Source: Argopecten irradians (taxonomy: Eukaryota; Mollusca; Bivalvia; Pectinida; Pectinidae). Taken from it: a stretch of DNA of 64,000 nucleotides. The DNA lies in contig NC_091135.1 of the NCBI RefSeq assembly GCF_041381155.1, positions 64,693,067 through 64,757,066 on the forward strand, written 5' to 3'. The notes beneath the pieces were generated by a model. That model saw only the letters and a list, made by a program, of their open reading frames with translations. It was not told where the DNA came from and ran no database searches. Position numbers and translations under genes: made by a program. Shown here piece after piece: positions 1-13,500 of the stretch (its first letter is position 1; the number at the start of each line of letters is the position of its first letter).

Positions 1-250
1 TGTAAGCATCTAGTTTTGTAAATATAATGTTTAATATAAAGAACAATTTCATTATCAATTCTATGATATATACAATTTTGATCTAGTTTCCCAAAAAGCA
101 TAGTTTCTTTATTAACAGCAAAAGGAATAAAAAGAATATCCAAAAGATTTTCAAAATTGGCTAAAAAGTTCTGAACTTCAGAGCATTCCCAAAAAAGATG
201 TATGATTGTCTCCCTTTCTAATACACATAGCATACAGTGAGGATTATTTC
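1..250 (-). pseudogene. LINE ORF2 C-terminal fragment (zinc-knuckle region)
   Basis: Read on the minus strand, an open frame gives HCMLCVLERETIIHLFWEC, a C-x2-C...H-x4-C pattern. It continues for about 55 residues of hydrophobic and basic sequence and runs off the left edge. This pattern is typical of the region after the reverse transcriptase in L1/Tx1-like LINEs. The same type of tail occurs at 51559-51798 and in the decayed LINE at 61.85-63.6 kb. It lies downstream of PSMG2 exon 5, in the same orientation, so it is probably an intronic insertion. No start or reverse-transcriptase core is visible here. Confidence 0.7.
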
Positions 251-252
251 CA

Positions 253-3200
253 TTGTATTACAATACCTCCAATAAGGACATAGCTATACCCTGTTCTATA
301 TTTGTCCCATTTTACCATTCCTCCAGTAAGGACATAGCCATACCCTGTTCTATATTTGTCCTGTCTCACCATTCCTCTTGTAAGGACTTAACAATACACT
401 GTTCTTTATTTGTCCCATTTTATCATTCCTCCAGTAACAACATAGCCATACCCTGTTCTATATTTGTCTTGTCTTACCATTCCTCCAGTAAGGACATAGC
501 CATACCCTGTTCTAAATTTGTCTTGTCTAACTATTCCTCCAGTAAGGACTTAGCTATACCATGTTCTATATTTCCATTGTATAACAATACCTCCAGTAAG
601 GACATAGCTATACCCTGTTCTATATTTGTCCCATCTTACCATTCCTCCAGTAAGGACATAGCCATACCCTGTTCTATATTTGTCCAGTCTTACCATTCCT
701 CTTGTAAGGACTTAACAATACACTGTTCTTTATTTGTCCCATCTTACCATTCCTCCAGTAACGACATAGCCATACCCTGTTCTATATTTGTCTTGTCTTA
801 CCATTCCTCCAGTAAGGACATAGCCATACCCTGTTCTATATTTGTCCTGTCTTACCATTCCTCCAGTAAGGACATAGCTATACCCTGTTCTATATTTGTC
901 TTGTCTCACCATTCCTCCAGTAAGGACATAGCTATATCCTGTTCTATATTTGTCTTGTCTTACCATTCCTCCAGTAAGGACATAGCCATACCCTGTTCTA
1001 TATTTGTCCTGTCTTACCATTCCTCCAGTAAGGACATAGCCATACCCTGTTCTATATTTGTCCTGTCTTACCATTCCTCCAGTAAGGACTTAGCTATATC
1101 CTGTTCTATATTTATCCCATCTTACCATTCTTCCAGTATTAAGGACATAGCTATAGCTTGTTCTATATTTGTCCCATCTTACCATTCCTCCAGTAAGAAC
1201 TTAGCTATACCCTGTTCTATATTTGCATTCAGTAAGAACATAGCTATATCCTGTTCAATATTTGCCCTGTCTTACCATTCCTCCAGTAAGGACATAGCTA
1301 TGCTCTGTTCTATATTTGTCCTGTCTTACCAATCCTCCAGTAAGGACTTAGCTATACCCTGTTCTATATTTGCATTCAGTAAGAACATAGCTATATCCTG
1401 TTCAATATTTGCCATGTCTTACCATTCCTCCAGTAAGGACATAGCTATGCTCTGTTCTATATTTGTCTTGTCTTACAATTCCTCCAGTAAGGACTTAGCA
1501 ATACCCTGTTCTATATTTGTCCTGTCTTACCAATCCTCCAGTAAGGACATAGCTATACCTTGTTCTATATTTGTCTTGTCTTACCATTCCTCCAGTAAGG
1601 ACATAGCCATACCCTGTTCTAAATTTGTCTTGTCTAACTATTCCTCCAGTAAGGACTTAGCTATACCATGTTCTATATTTCCATTGTATAACAATACCTC
1701 CAGTAAGGACATAGCTATACCCTGTTCTATATTTGTCCCATCTTACCATTCCTCCGGTAAGGACATAGCCATACCCTGTTCTATATTTGTCCAGTCTTAC
1801 CATTCCTCTTGTAAGGACTTAACAATACACTGTTCTTTATTTGTCCCATTTTATCATTCCTCCAGTAACGACATAGCCATACCCTGTTCTATATTTGTCT
1901 TGTCTTACCATTCCTCCAGTAAGGACATAGCCATACCCTGTTCTATATTTGTCCTGTCTTACCATTCCTCCAGTAAGGACATAGCTATACCCTGTTCTAT
2001 ATTTGTCTTGTCTCACCATTCCTCCAGTAAGGACATAGCTATATCCTGTTCTATATTTGTCTTGTCTTACCATTCCTCCAGTAAGGACATAGCCATACCC
2101 TGTTCTATATTTGTCCTGTCTTACCATTCCTCCAGTAAGGACTTAGCTATATCCTGTTCTATATTTATCCCATCTTACCATTCCTCCAGTATTAAGGACA
2201 TAGCTATAGCTTGGTCTATATTTGTCCCATCTAACCATTCCTCCAGTAAGGACTTAGCTATACCCTGTTCTATATTTGCATTCAGTAAGAACATAGCTAT
2301 ATCCTGTTCAATATTTGCCCTGTCTTACCATTCCTCCAGTAAGGACATAGCTATGCTCTGTTCTATATTTGTCCTGTCTTACCAATCCTCCAGTAAGGAC
2401 TTAGCTATACCCTGTTCTATATTTGCATTCAGTAAGAACATAGCTATATCCTGTTCAATATTTGCCATGTCTTACCATTCCTCCAGTAAGGACATAGCTA
2501 TGCTCTGTTCTATATTTGTCTTGTCTTACCATTCCTCCAGTAAGGACTTAGCAATACCCTGTTCTATATTTGTCCTGTCTTACCAATCCTCCAGTAAGGA
2601 CATAGCTATACCTTGTTCTATATTTGTCTTGTCTTACCATTCCTCCAGTAAGGACATAGCCATACCCTGTTCTAAATTTGTCTTGTCTAACTATTCCTCC
2701 AGTAAGGACTTAGCTATACCATGTTCTATATTTCCATTGTATAACAATACCTCCAGTAAGGACATAGCTATACCCTGTTCTATATTTGTCCCATCTTACC
2801 ATTCCTCCAGTAAGGACATAGCCATACCCTGTTCTATATTTGTCCAGTCTTACCATTCCTCTTGTAAGGACTTAACAATACACTGTTCTTTATTTGTCCC
2901 ATTTTATCATTCCTCCAGTAACGACATAGCCATACCCTGTTCTATATTTGTCTTGTCTTACCATTCCTCCAGTAAGGACATAGCCATACCCTGTTCTATA
3001 TTTGTCCTGTCTTACCATTCCTCCAGTAAGGACATAGCTATACCCTGTTCTATATTTGTCTTGTCTCACCATTCCTCCAGTAAGGACATAGCTATATCCT
3101 GTTCTATATTTGTCTTGTCTTACCATTCCTCCAGTAAGGACATAGCCATACCCTGTTCTATATTTGTCCTGTCTTACCATTCCTCCAGTAAGGACTTAGC

Positions 3201-4380
3201 TATATCCTGTTCTATATTTATCCCATCTTACCATTCCTCCAGTATTAAGGACATAGCTATAGCTTGTTCTATATTTGTCCCATCTTACCATTCCTCCAGT
3301 AAGGACTTAGCTATACCCTGTTCTATATTTGCATTCAGTAAGAACATAGCTATATCCTGTTCAATATTTGCCCTGTCTTACCATTCCTCCAGTAAGGACA
3401 TAGCTATGCTCTGTTCTATATTTGTCCTGTCTTACCAATCCTCCAGTAAGGACTTAGCTATACCCTGTTCTATATTTGCATTCAGTAAGAACATAGCTAT
3501 ATCCTGTTCAATATTTGCCATGTCTTACCATTCCTCCAGTAAGGACATAGCTATGCTCTGTTCTATATTTGTCTTGTCTTACCATTCCTCCAGTAAGGAC
3601 TTAGCAATACCCTGTTCTATATTTGTCCTGTCTTACCAATCCTCCAGTAAGGACATAGCTATACCTTGTTCTATACTTGTCCCATCTTACCATTCCTCCA
3701 GTAAGGACATAGCTATACTCTGTTCTATATTTGTCCTGTCTTATCATTCCTCTAATAAGGACTTAGCTATACCCTGTTCTATATTTGTCCTGTCTTACCA
3801 TTCCTTGAGTAAGGACATAGCCACACCCTGTTCTATATTTGTCCTGTCTTACCATTCCTCTTGTAAGGACTTAACAATACACTGTTCTTTATTTGTCCCA
3901 TTTTATCATTCCTCCAGTAACGACATAGCCATACCCTGTTCTATATTTGTCTTGTCTTACCATTCCTCCAGTAAGGACATAGCCATACCCTGTTCTATAT
4001 TTGTCCCATCTTACCATTCCTCCAGTAAGGACATAGCCATATCCTGTTCTATATTTGTCCCATCTTACCATTCCTCCAGTAAGGACTTAGCTATATTACC
4101 ATTCCTCCAGTAAGGACATAGCTATACCCTGTTCTATATTTGTCTTGTCTTACCATTCCTCCAGTAAAGACATAGCCATACCCTGTTCTATATTTGTCTT
4201 GTCTTACCATTCCTCCAGTAAGGACATAGCCATACCCTGTTCTATATTTGTCCTGTCTTACAATTCCTCCAGTAAGGACATAGCTATACCTTGTTCTATA
4301 TTTGTCCCATCTTACCATTCCTCCAATAAGGACATAGCTATGCTCTGTTCTATATTTGTCCTGTCTTACCATTCCTGCAG
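253..4380. repeat. 54-bp minisatellite with ~1,053-bp higher-order period, derived from PSMG2 exon 5/intron 5 junction
   Basis: About 76 tandem copies of a 54-bp unit, with a few shortened units. A marker variant (CCATTGTATAACAATACC) occurs near 574, 1681 and 2734, spacings of 1,107 and 1,053 bp. This shows that blocks of about 19.5 units were themselves duplicated. Because 54 is 18 codons, long frames stay open on both strands; the plus-strand frame at 253-4113 runs 1,286 codons but is repeat-driven and has no other sign of being a gene. On the minus strand each unit contains about 29 nt like the end of PSMG2 exon 5, then the donor GTAAGA, then about 25 nt ending in AACAG. The exon's own last 28 nt match the adjacent unit at 24 of 28 positions by eye. 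Confidence 0.93.
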
Positions 4381-4576
4381 TAAGGACTTTGCTATGCCCC
4401 CTCCTGGTATATAGATACAGTCAGGCTGTTTTAGTCCATTTTGCAGCTCCTCTGGGGTTGGTGCAGGAAAGGTATGTCTGCGTTCTAGTTCCATCCAGTT
4501 CAGTGGAGAAGTCCTAAACCTTTGGCCAGTCGTCAATTCCTCCATGGACTTAGAGGCCAGAAAACGGAGTTGGTCA
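4370..4576 (-). CDS. PSMG2: PSMG2 exon 5, donor at the edge of the minisatellite
   Basis: Acceptor TTTAAAG (weak pyrimidine tract), then 207 nt in phase. The exon contains SPLNWMELERR and CIYIPGGGIAKSLLQE, matching the LNW...IPGGG segment of PAC2. The best donor is GAATG|GTAAGA at 4370/4369. This donor is also the first of the minus-strand series repeated every 54 bp through the array. If it is skipped, the frame hits a TAA at once. Confidence 0.88.
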
Positions 4577-7500
4577 CTTTAAACAGATTGTGTGAAGTAT
4601 TAATCTACCAGTATATGACAACAATAAGATTAAAGTCTTCCACTTCACTAATAATCAGAAATCGTTTTAAAAACTTGCTTAATGGTATGATAATAGGGAA
4701 TCTATTGTTTATTCTCCACTAAACGTACAAATTCCATTATAAAGTGTCCTCTATCAATATCGAGACTTAAAAATCATGTTTGTATATAATATTTGTTTCA
4801 CACGTGAAATGTATTGATTGATTTTCGAAAATAATCAAGTGTGGTTCCTCGGACCAATTAAGATTTTTCTCATCATCACATTAAATATGGCTCTTGTGAC
4901 GAATTTCGACTGTCCTCTTAAGCTATAATGTATTTCATAAATCATCTGTGACTAAGTAAATGGGTAAATGTTACATTTTTTCCTATCATATCATAGATAT
5001 TAGCATACGCAATGAGAATAGACAAATATTGGCACACAAAATGCTTAGATATTTTTTTTATATCTCATTTTATCATTGTCACAAACTATGCTGGCAGATA
5101 CGTTACCAACAAATAAAATCATGTACACAATTGATATATTATCAAATGTCCACTTTTTTTCGTGATAATGAACTTTAATTTGTATACTTATTTTTACCTT
5201 TATGACATGGACACATCCATTCACAATTAAATGGACAGGTGCGATCTAATCTTGAAAATATACATGTTACGCAACGACATCAACAGATACGTTACTACTA
5301 TGTACTTGATAACATAAGATGCCACTTTCCCACAGAGATAAATTCACATCACAGTTTGAAAAGTATATTATACTAAGTGTTACAATGTTTGTGGTTTGGT
5401 CGACAATTCACACAGTGTCATTTAAATGATGAGAGGGGTTAGTGTCGGTCAGTACGTTACCGACAGATACGTTATGGAAAAATACCCATATCGACAGAAA
5501 TTCTCACGCTTGTCATAAAAACATTCGAAATTAGCTTAACCACGTGGCAAGTGTCCGAGAGTTTGTCAATAGTTTATTAGCGGGAAGATTCGTTGTGTTG
5601 CCAGTGTTGGGAAACTCGAAATAAGAAAAACCTTTACTTTCCTTTAGTATATACCTGTACATAGTAACATATATATACATTTCTGACAATAATCACATGA
5701 TTTCTAACACTAGTTAGCTGTATTGATTAAGCTATTAGGTATATAGTTAATTGTTAAATGTATAAATCACATATCAAAATAGTAACGTATCTGGTATAAA
5801 AGATCATGTATCTGTTTGATGAAAGGTGTACCGTTAACTCTAATATTTAGTGTAAAACTAATAATAAAAATAGTGTTACATCGACTAATTCAAATACATT
5901 TTATAGCCAGATATTGTTAGAATGTTTGTTAATCTAATGATACGGTAATGTGATATATAAACATGAAATAACATATCTGTTTATTTGGTAACGTACCTGT
6001 CATATTTGGTAATATATTTGTTCTTTTGTATGTAAACTCCAATTTGAGTGAACTTGGTTTCATTTGTTGCAATTTGTTTCAGACTAGAAATGGTCAGAAA
6101 ATTTAAGTTTAGGATTGTTTGTGGCAATCAAATATGATGGAGACTGATACGTTTCTCAGGTGAAGGAAGGCGAGGACAATGAGAATGATTTATTCCTTTC
6201 CTTCATGTCAAAAAACATCAACAAAGGACAAGTGAGGTTTCGTTGGCCAATAATATCAGACGAACTGTTTATCCTGAGTTATCACATCAACCTGTCAGCT
6301 GTGCGGGTCGTTTTTTCCCCAATTTAATGACAAGAACGCCGAAACCATCCGCAGTCAATGAGAATCGGTGTAGACAGATACGTTACCAATATGGTACAAA
6401 CATAATCATCCCTTCATCGACGCCACTTTTAATAGTTTTTATCTATCATTTGATAATTTCGATGTTGTAGTTTTGATTACAAGTTTTGAAGCAGATTCGT
6501 GTTATTGAATTTGTTTATTTTCTAATACTTCATAAAGACATATATCCCAAGAGAACAGATATGTTACCGCTGCGAATTTAGGCAAAAATCATCTAAAGTA
6601 CTGCAGAGAAGTGAAACCGCTGAAAAGTACATTTTCTTTGATGCATTTTGACGAATTAATGAAACAGAAAAACATAATAATCCTGTCAGATTTCTACAGT
6701 CATATATTAAGTATGTTGTAACATATACGTTACTGTTTAAAGCAGGATTTTAATGTCCTATACAGTAATTTGTGATTTATACAAATAAAAAATTACTGAC
6801 ATGTACTTATGCCGATATAAGTACAGTTTGATAATAAGGAAAAATATAGAAACAAAATACAAAAGTCCAAAACCAAAGCAAAAATTCAGTTAAAGTTTAT
6901 ATTTTGTGGCATTTCTAATGACAAACCTCAATTTAGTTCATTTTAACAAAGTCACGTATCTGTTATTTACCAAAATATGATGGTTGACTGTAACAATTAT
7001 AACTTTTCTATAAGTAAAGATAGGAGCCAGCCCTTATGGATTTAAAAAGTAGTGATATTTGCCAAACAAATGACAATACATAAGAACTTTGTTTTCAATT
7101 TTCATATTTTATGTTTTTATTTCTGAAAACATGCAAATTAGTGGAGAATGAACGTATAGATAATTTCATGCATAGAGTCTGCATTCTACATTACAATTGA
7201 TATTCAGTATTTGATTATTCATTTTTTTAGAATTTAAACATTGTAAATAATCATCTCTCTGCTAGATATGCTTTATCTTGATTTGAAAGCTTACCCCTGA
7301 AGCTGTATGTCCAGACGTTCCTCACTATGACTGCTGGTCAGAATAACAAGCTTAGCAAAGGACTTACTGGTGATCCACTCCTTCAGCCACTGTCTATACA
7401 GGCCCCTTTTACCCTGTGTTAGATAGACACACATAACAACATGTAACATAGTCAGAGTTTGTAAGACACAGTAAATGCCTTCACATTCTCAATCATAGGA

Positions 7501-10500
7501 AATCTCAACGGGACATGCTGCATACGTTTTTAAATGCTAAAGGAGAGACAAAGAAGGGAAGCAAAGGGAGAAAGAGGAATTAAAGGAAGGAAGGAGTTTG
7601 TGATTGTTATCTATGAGTGCTATTTATTGTTGCTGTAAAAATAGTAGAGCATAAATGATATTCATCATTTGAACAATAATTAGTGTTTAATTTTGTATAT
7701 ATATGCCTAATTAACACAAAAAAATAACATAAAATAATTTATTTCGCATTTGGTGCATGCGCAATCATTACTTCATTCTATATTGGATATAGTGCCACGG
7801 AATTTTTTCAGGATGCAATTAATTATTTTTCATATTTTTAACTTGAAGTAAAATTATAAGCTTAACTTTTCAATGGTGGAGCATCTTTAATATTAGACTT
7901 GTAATTCTGCAGCACTATGATGCTTTATGATACGTTCCAATACAAAATATAATAATTCTCCGTTCAGGTAACCTCAACATGACCCCTGGCCTAGAATCTG
8001 AAACATCTCGGGATGCACTAGTAGCCATTTATACATCCAAGAGAGCTGCAGTGGCGTAGGAAGATGAAACGTCATGGGGGGGCAAAGGTCCTCAATATTT
8101 TGTAACCCCAACCCCAACCCCCCCTTACGAGAGGAGATTAATTCAACTCCCAACCATATAATATATGCTTTATGTACATTTTTCATATATCACTAAATTT
8201 AATCCTTGTACACATTTATAGACAGTGGGGTCGCTAAAAGGAAATTAACAAAAACGCAAATTGGCCAAATTAGCGTGTGAGCGTCGAAGGCGCGAGATTT
8301 TTGTGTTTTGTTAGGGGTCTGAGGGTGACCCCCAGGATGAGTTTTATGTATTTTGATGATTTTGAGATCGCCCGAAAGTGCGAGATTTTGGTGTTTGGGG
8401 GGGTCGGGGGTCTCCCCCGGAAAAAAAATTACAATTTAGAATGGCTTAGATGAGTTTTACGATGCATTTTGATGAATTTGTGAGCGCCCAAAGGCGCGAG
8501 AATTTGGTGTTAGGGGGGTCCGGGGGTCTCCCCCGGGAAAAAAAATTACGATTTAGAATGGCTGAGATGAGTTTTACGATGCATTTTGATGAATTTGTGA
8601 GCGCCCAAAGGCACGAGAATTTGGTGTTAGGGGGGTCCGGGGGTCTGCCCCGGGAAAAAAAATTACGATTTAGAATGGCTGAGATGAGTTTTACGATAAA
8701 GTTTAATGATTATAAAGCGTTCTTAACATGGTAATTTTTCGATTTAAAGCTACCTGCATTTAGAAATGATAATTGTGTCGTCATAACACTACGCAACCCT
8801 TCTCGGCACATTGTTGTGTAACATAAAAAATGAATTAATTGTTTCGCTAAGACATATAAACAAATTGATCTTTTAAGAGACATTTTTCTAAATAGTACAT
8901 AGAATCCCTTGATGGACATTTTTAGTCTAGTTTTTGTGTATTGAATTTTCACTATTTAAGGTTTGACAATATGTGCTTGAACGTTTTAGGAAATGCGCTG
9001 CACAGCGGAAAATTTTCTAGAATGAAGTACGAAAAATGTGCAGGAGGACCCTTTTTTCTTTCAAATAAGCATTTTTAGAAAATTTCAGTCGGCGAAAATG
9101 GGGGGGCAAAAAGACATGTTTGCCCCCCCGTCCTCGGGAACGGGGGGGGCAGTTGCCCCCCCTGCCCCCCCCCCCGCTTCCTACGCCCCTGAGCTGTCCA
9201 CACTGAAGATTAAACTAGAAGAATATATATACAACACAACATGCTGATAAGCTAATCATAGGGGTCATGCTGAGATGACCTCATAAGGAGAGTTGCTAGA
9301 TCTTGAATTGAATCATAGAGCATCGAAGTGGAGCGAAATTACAAGTCTAACTGTAATTAGATTTTAATTGCATCTTACCCGCACAAAGGGAGCCCTTTGT
9401 TGAATCACCACCACCTTATGTTCAATACTTTCGTAGACTGAAAAAAAAACATGCATTAGTTTACACACCAGAACACATATTTTTTTATAATTTGTTTATA
9501 TATTTGAAACAGACCATCAGGTTACTGAAATATAGCATTAAGAAAACTCATTTGCCCTTTGAAATTTGACCTACCATCACAGCTTGTTACAAGTTTACAG
9601 TCATTAAAGTCTTCGTGAGCGAATGGATCATTGCCGACCAGAGGAAGGATGCTTTCATGATGAATATGTCCTACCCTTTCCATCCATAGTGTAGATATCA
9701 ACAGATCTACTGCTAGTTGTCCAACATTACCAACAGACACTGATGGCTGCAACATCAGAACACATTATTGTACAATAACTCAATCTAAAATCAATGAAAT
9801 AAATGTCATTACATGTGTTTGAGACTAAAACAAAAATTTGGTTAGCCTGTGTTGTGTTATATTAATATTTATAGTTAATATGAAGGTGGCCGAATTTACT
9901 GATTCAGACAAGTCTAAAACCCTGACAGCCAATCCCCAAAAAGATAAAACTAGTCCAAGGTAAAAATAAAAAGTCTCAAACAGATGCCTTATAAGTTGAC
10001 TATTAGTGTTGGATAAATGTCAAAACATTTAACCATGGGGCCAACTTGGCCCTTATCAAGGAAAACCTTAGAATTGTGTCACTTTCATATTTCTGACTAT
10101 TGCCTAGATAGTTTTAATGCATAATCTTTCCTGAGATATACTAATATGTAACAGGAGTCTAAAGAGAAGAGAAAATGAAGCAACCAGACCAGTGTTTGAA
10201 CCAGGACCCCTAAAAGTCTTTGCCTCTGAGGATACAACTACACAAAATTGCATGTTCTTATTTCGCCTGCTCCCAGCCAGATATGGGTTCAAACACTCTA
10301 CATGTAGTTGAATGATCTAATACCGATGATCGACTCATTCCTGTTCTGTTATCAAATGTTTGGCGACTGTCAATTGATAAATATCTCTGAGTCTCATCTT
10401 AGGCATGCATTAAATATATAGAGAATACATGGTTAGTATCTTACAATACAAGTTTTATTTCGGTGCGAGACTTAAAGGATTTGTGCAGTCAAAAATGATA

Positions 10501-13500
10501 ATTTCAGTTTATGCTGGAAATGGCTTTATAAGCATGTGTAGAAACCTCTCCGTACCGCGCGCGACCGGAATAACCCATAAGCCGTCGATATCGAGGTCAA
10601 ATTTTCAGACCACCCGATTATGCATATTTTCTAGCTCTAAAGCGTGTGACGTCATAATAGTCCGTGGCTTATAGCTGTACTATAACTGATGTGCTATCAC
10701 TTATATCGACGGTCACAGGAAAAGTCGATCAACAATGTTTTATGATTATTTTTGAGTGAAGTTAATCGTACAATAACTTTGGCTCGAATATAAATAACTA
10801 AAAGAGTGAAGTTCGATGTTTCAAATACTCTAATTTATGCTCTAGTAGCAGGTATCTTCGTGTGATTATGAAAGAAAATCCGCACAGAAATAAAAGTTTC
10901 GGATTTCTTTTGTCGAGGAGTTCAGCAAAGAATAAGCTTTAATTAGATAATATTTTCCTGTAGTCTGTATCTTTGATACATTGTGAATTGCAAAGTTTTT
11001 GACTGTAAAATGAAATTTTACGTATAACAAGTAAAGAAATCCTTGATTAAAGCATCATGGATATGATGCTTGACGTACGTACACACCGATGATTGATTAT
11101 TACAAACATTGTGTTGTGTTTGTAACCGAATAAATTGAGATACATTTATTACAATACCGTAATACGTTTCAACATGTGGTAGAAAGAATTTATTTTTGAT
11201 AGCATAAAAGATCAAAATATTGAAATATTAAGCAAAGCAAACTATTTTTTAAAGACAGTGCGGTCGCGTTCAATTTTTAATCGATATACGAATAGATACA
11301 CCGATATAGATGTATAATTAGCCATGCCTTTGATTTGATGGTTATGTAATACCTGGACCAGGATGTTGTTTACCTGTATACAATGCCATTCATCGAACTC
11401 ACCTGTAATTACCTGGCCGCGGGCAGTTTGCTAATCAGTGGACTATATCGGGTATTTGGTATTGTCTTACTGTCAATCAGATTAGGACATCCGTTAATTG
11501 GATCGTGATTTGAATTATGGAAACACCGTACATCTATGATCTAGGTATTTGATTGTCACCTAATTTTTTAAAATGAAGATGTAAAAGCAAATGGAAATAA
11601 AATATCCCTGATCATACCTAGGAATATATATTACACACAGACACATATATATATATGTCGTACACAGATAAAATAATAATGGAAGTTGACTTATTTAGAA
11701 ACAAAAATGGTTCTAAGAACTATTTCAACTAAAGGTTTAACCTTAAAAATTATTCCAGTCAAGTACTGTAATAACGGAATCGTGGCATATATAGCAATCT
11801 TCCGTAATTTCTAAGGTATAAGTAAGAATTCTAAGCATGTATATTCACCGTTTCGAATGTACATGTATAGTCATATAAGAAGGGTTACAGCATTACCACA
11901 CTAAATATACTTATTTATTTTATTTTTTGTTCATATATCACATTATTTAAATCTCGGTATGATATACAAAAGGATCGACAATGAATAAAGGATCGACAAT
12001 GAATAGGCTATTTTAAGGATTAGTATAATTTTCAAGTAATGTTGGTTTTTTTTTCAAAATCTACACTTATACTGTAATTATAAAACCTATATCAGAAATA
12101 TCATTGATGTATTTCTGCTTTTTAGTAAACATTATGGATAAAGTTTCAAAGGCAACATTATAGCTATACATGTTATTTTTGGTATAAGATCGGTACTGTT
12201 ACTCCAATATCACATAACTGACAACCGTCTACATTTTATTTTTACTCAAAAACTGTGCCATTTTTGCATCGTTATGGAAGAAGTTTGAAACAAGGAGCCG
12301 CAAAGCTTGGCATTATCCCCCGCGCCCAGTTGTGTATGAAAGCTCAAACATAAAATAAATGAAGCTCATTGTAACTAAGAGTTTAAATCTTGATATTGTC
12401 ATCCATGTAGGTTTAACTATTTGAACAGAGCTAAGTATTGTCCTTGAATAAATTCATACAACAATATATCCGCTCTCCAGTAACATGACATTTAAAAGAA
12501 TAATTTAAAAGATCATGTACAGAAAGTTTCGTGTAGCCAAGTTGAACGGTTTTTGAGTTATAGCCTGAAATAGAAAGGAAACTTTAATAATATGGTATTT
12601 TTAAATAAGTTTCCATGGTAACAGAAAAAGTATTGAAAATGAAAGATTCCCATTAGCAAAAGGCACAACTAGAGCACTAGCCTAACATGTACAGAAAGTT
12701 TCGTGTAGCCAAGTTGAACGGTTTTTGAGTTATAGCCTGAAATAGAAAGGAAACTTTAATAATATGGTATTTTTAAATAAGTTTCCATAGTAACAGAAAA
12801 AGTATCGAAAATGAAAGGTTCCCATTAGCAAAAGGCACAACTAGAGCACTAGCCTAACATGTACAGAAAGTTTCGTGTAGCCAAGTTGAATGGTTTTCGA
12901 TTATAGCCCGGAATAGAAAGGAAACTTTAATAATATGGTATTTTTTAATAAATTTCCATGGTAACAGAAAAAGTATTGAAAATGGAAGGTTCCCATTAGA
13001 AAAAGGCACAACTAGAGCACTAGCCTAACATGTACAGAAAGTTTCGTGTAGCCAAATTGAACGGTTTTCGAGTTATAGCCCAGAATAGAAAGGAAACTTT
13101 AATAATATGGTATTTTTGAATAAGTTTCCATGGTAACAGAAAAAGTATCGAAAATGAAAGGTTCCCATTAGCAAAAGGCATAACTAGAGCACTAGCCTAA
13201 CATGTACAGAAAGTTTTGTGTAGCCAAGTTGAACGGTTTTCGAGTTATAGCCCGGAATAGAAAGGAAACTTTAATAATATGGTATTTTTTAATAAGTTTC
13301 CATGGTAACAGAAAAAGTATTGAAAATGGAAGGTTCCCATTAGAAAAAGGCACAACTAGAGCACTAGCCTAACATGTACAGAAAGTTTCGTGTAGCCAAG
13401 TTGAACGGTTTTCGAGTTATAGCCCGGAATAGAAAGGAAACTTTAATAATATGGTATTTTTGAATAAGTTTCCATGGTAACAGAAAAAGTATCGAAAATG

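Noticed and set aside
253..4113. 1,286-residue repeat protein on the plus strand
   Set aside because: The frame is an automatic result of a 54-bp stop-free unit; the opposite strand is also open in places and the unit derives from the PSMG2 exon 5/intron 5 junction.
10104..10310. tRNA or SINE near GGTTCAAACAC motifs
   Set aside because: B-box-like words occur on both strands but no A box or tRNA fold is present at the right spacing.
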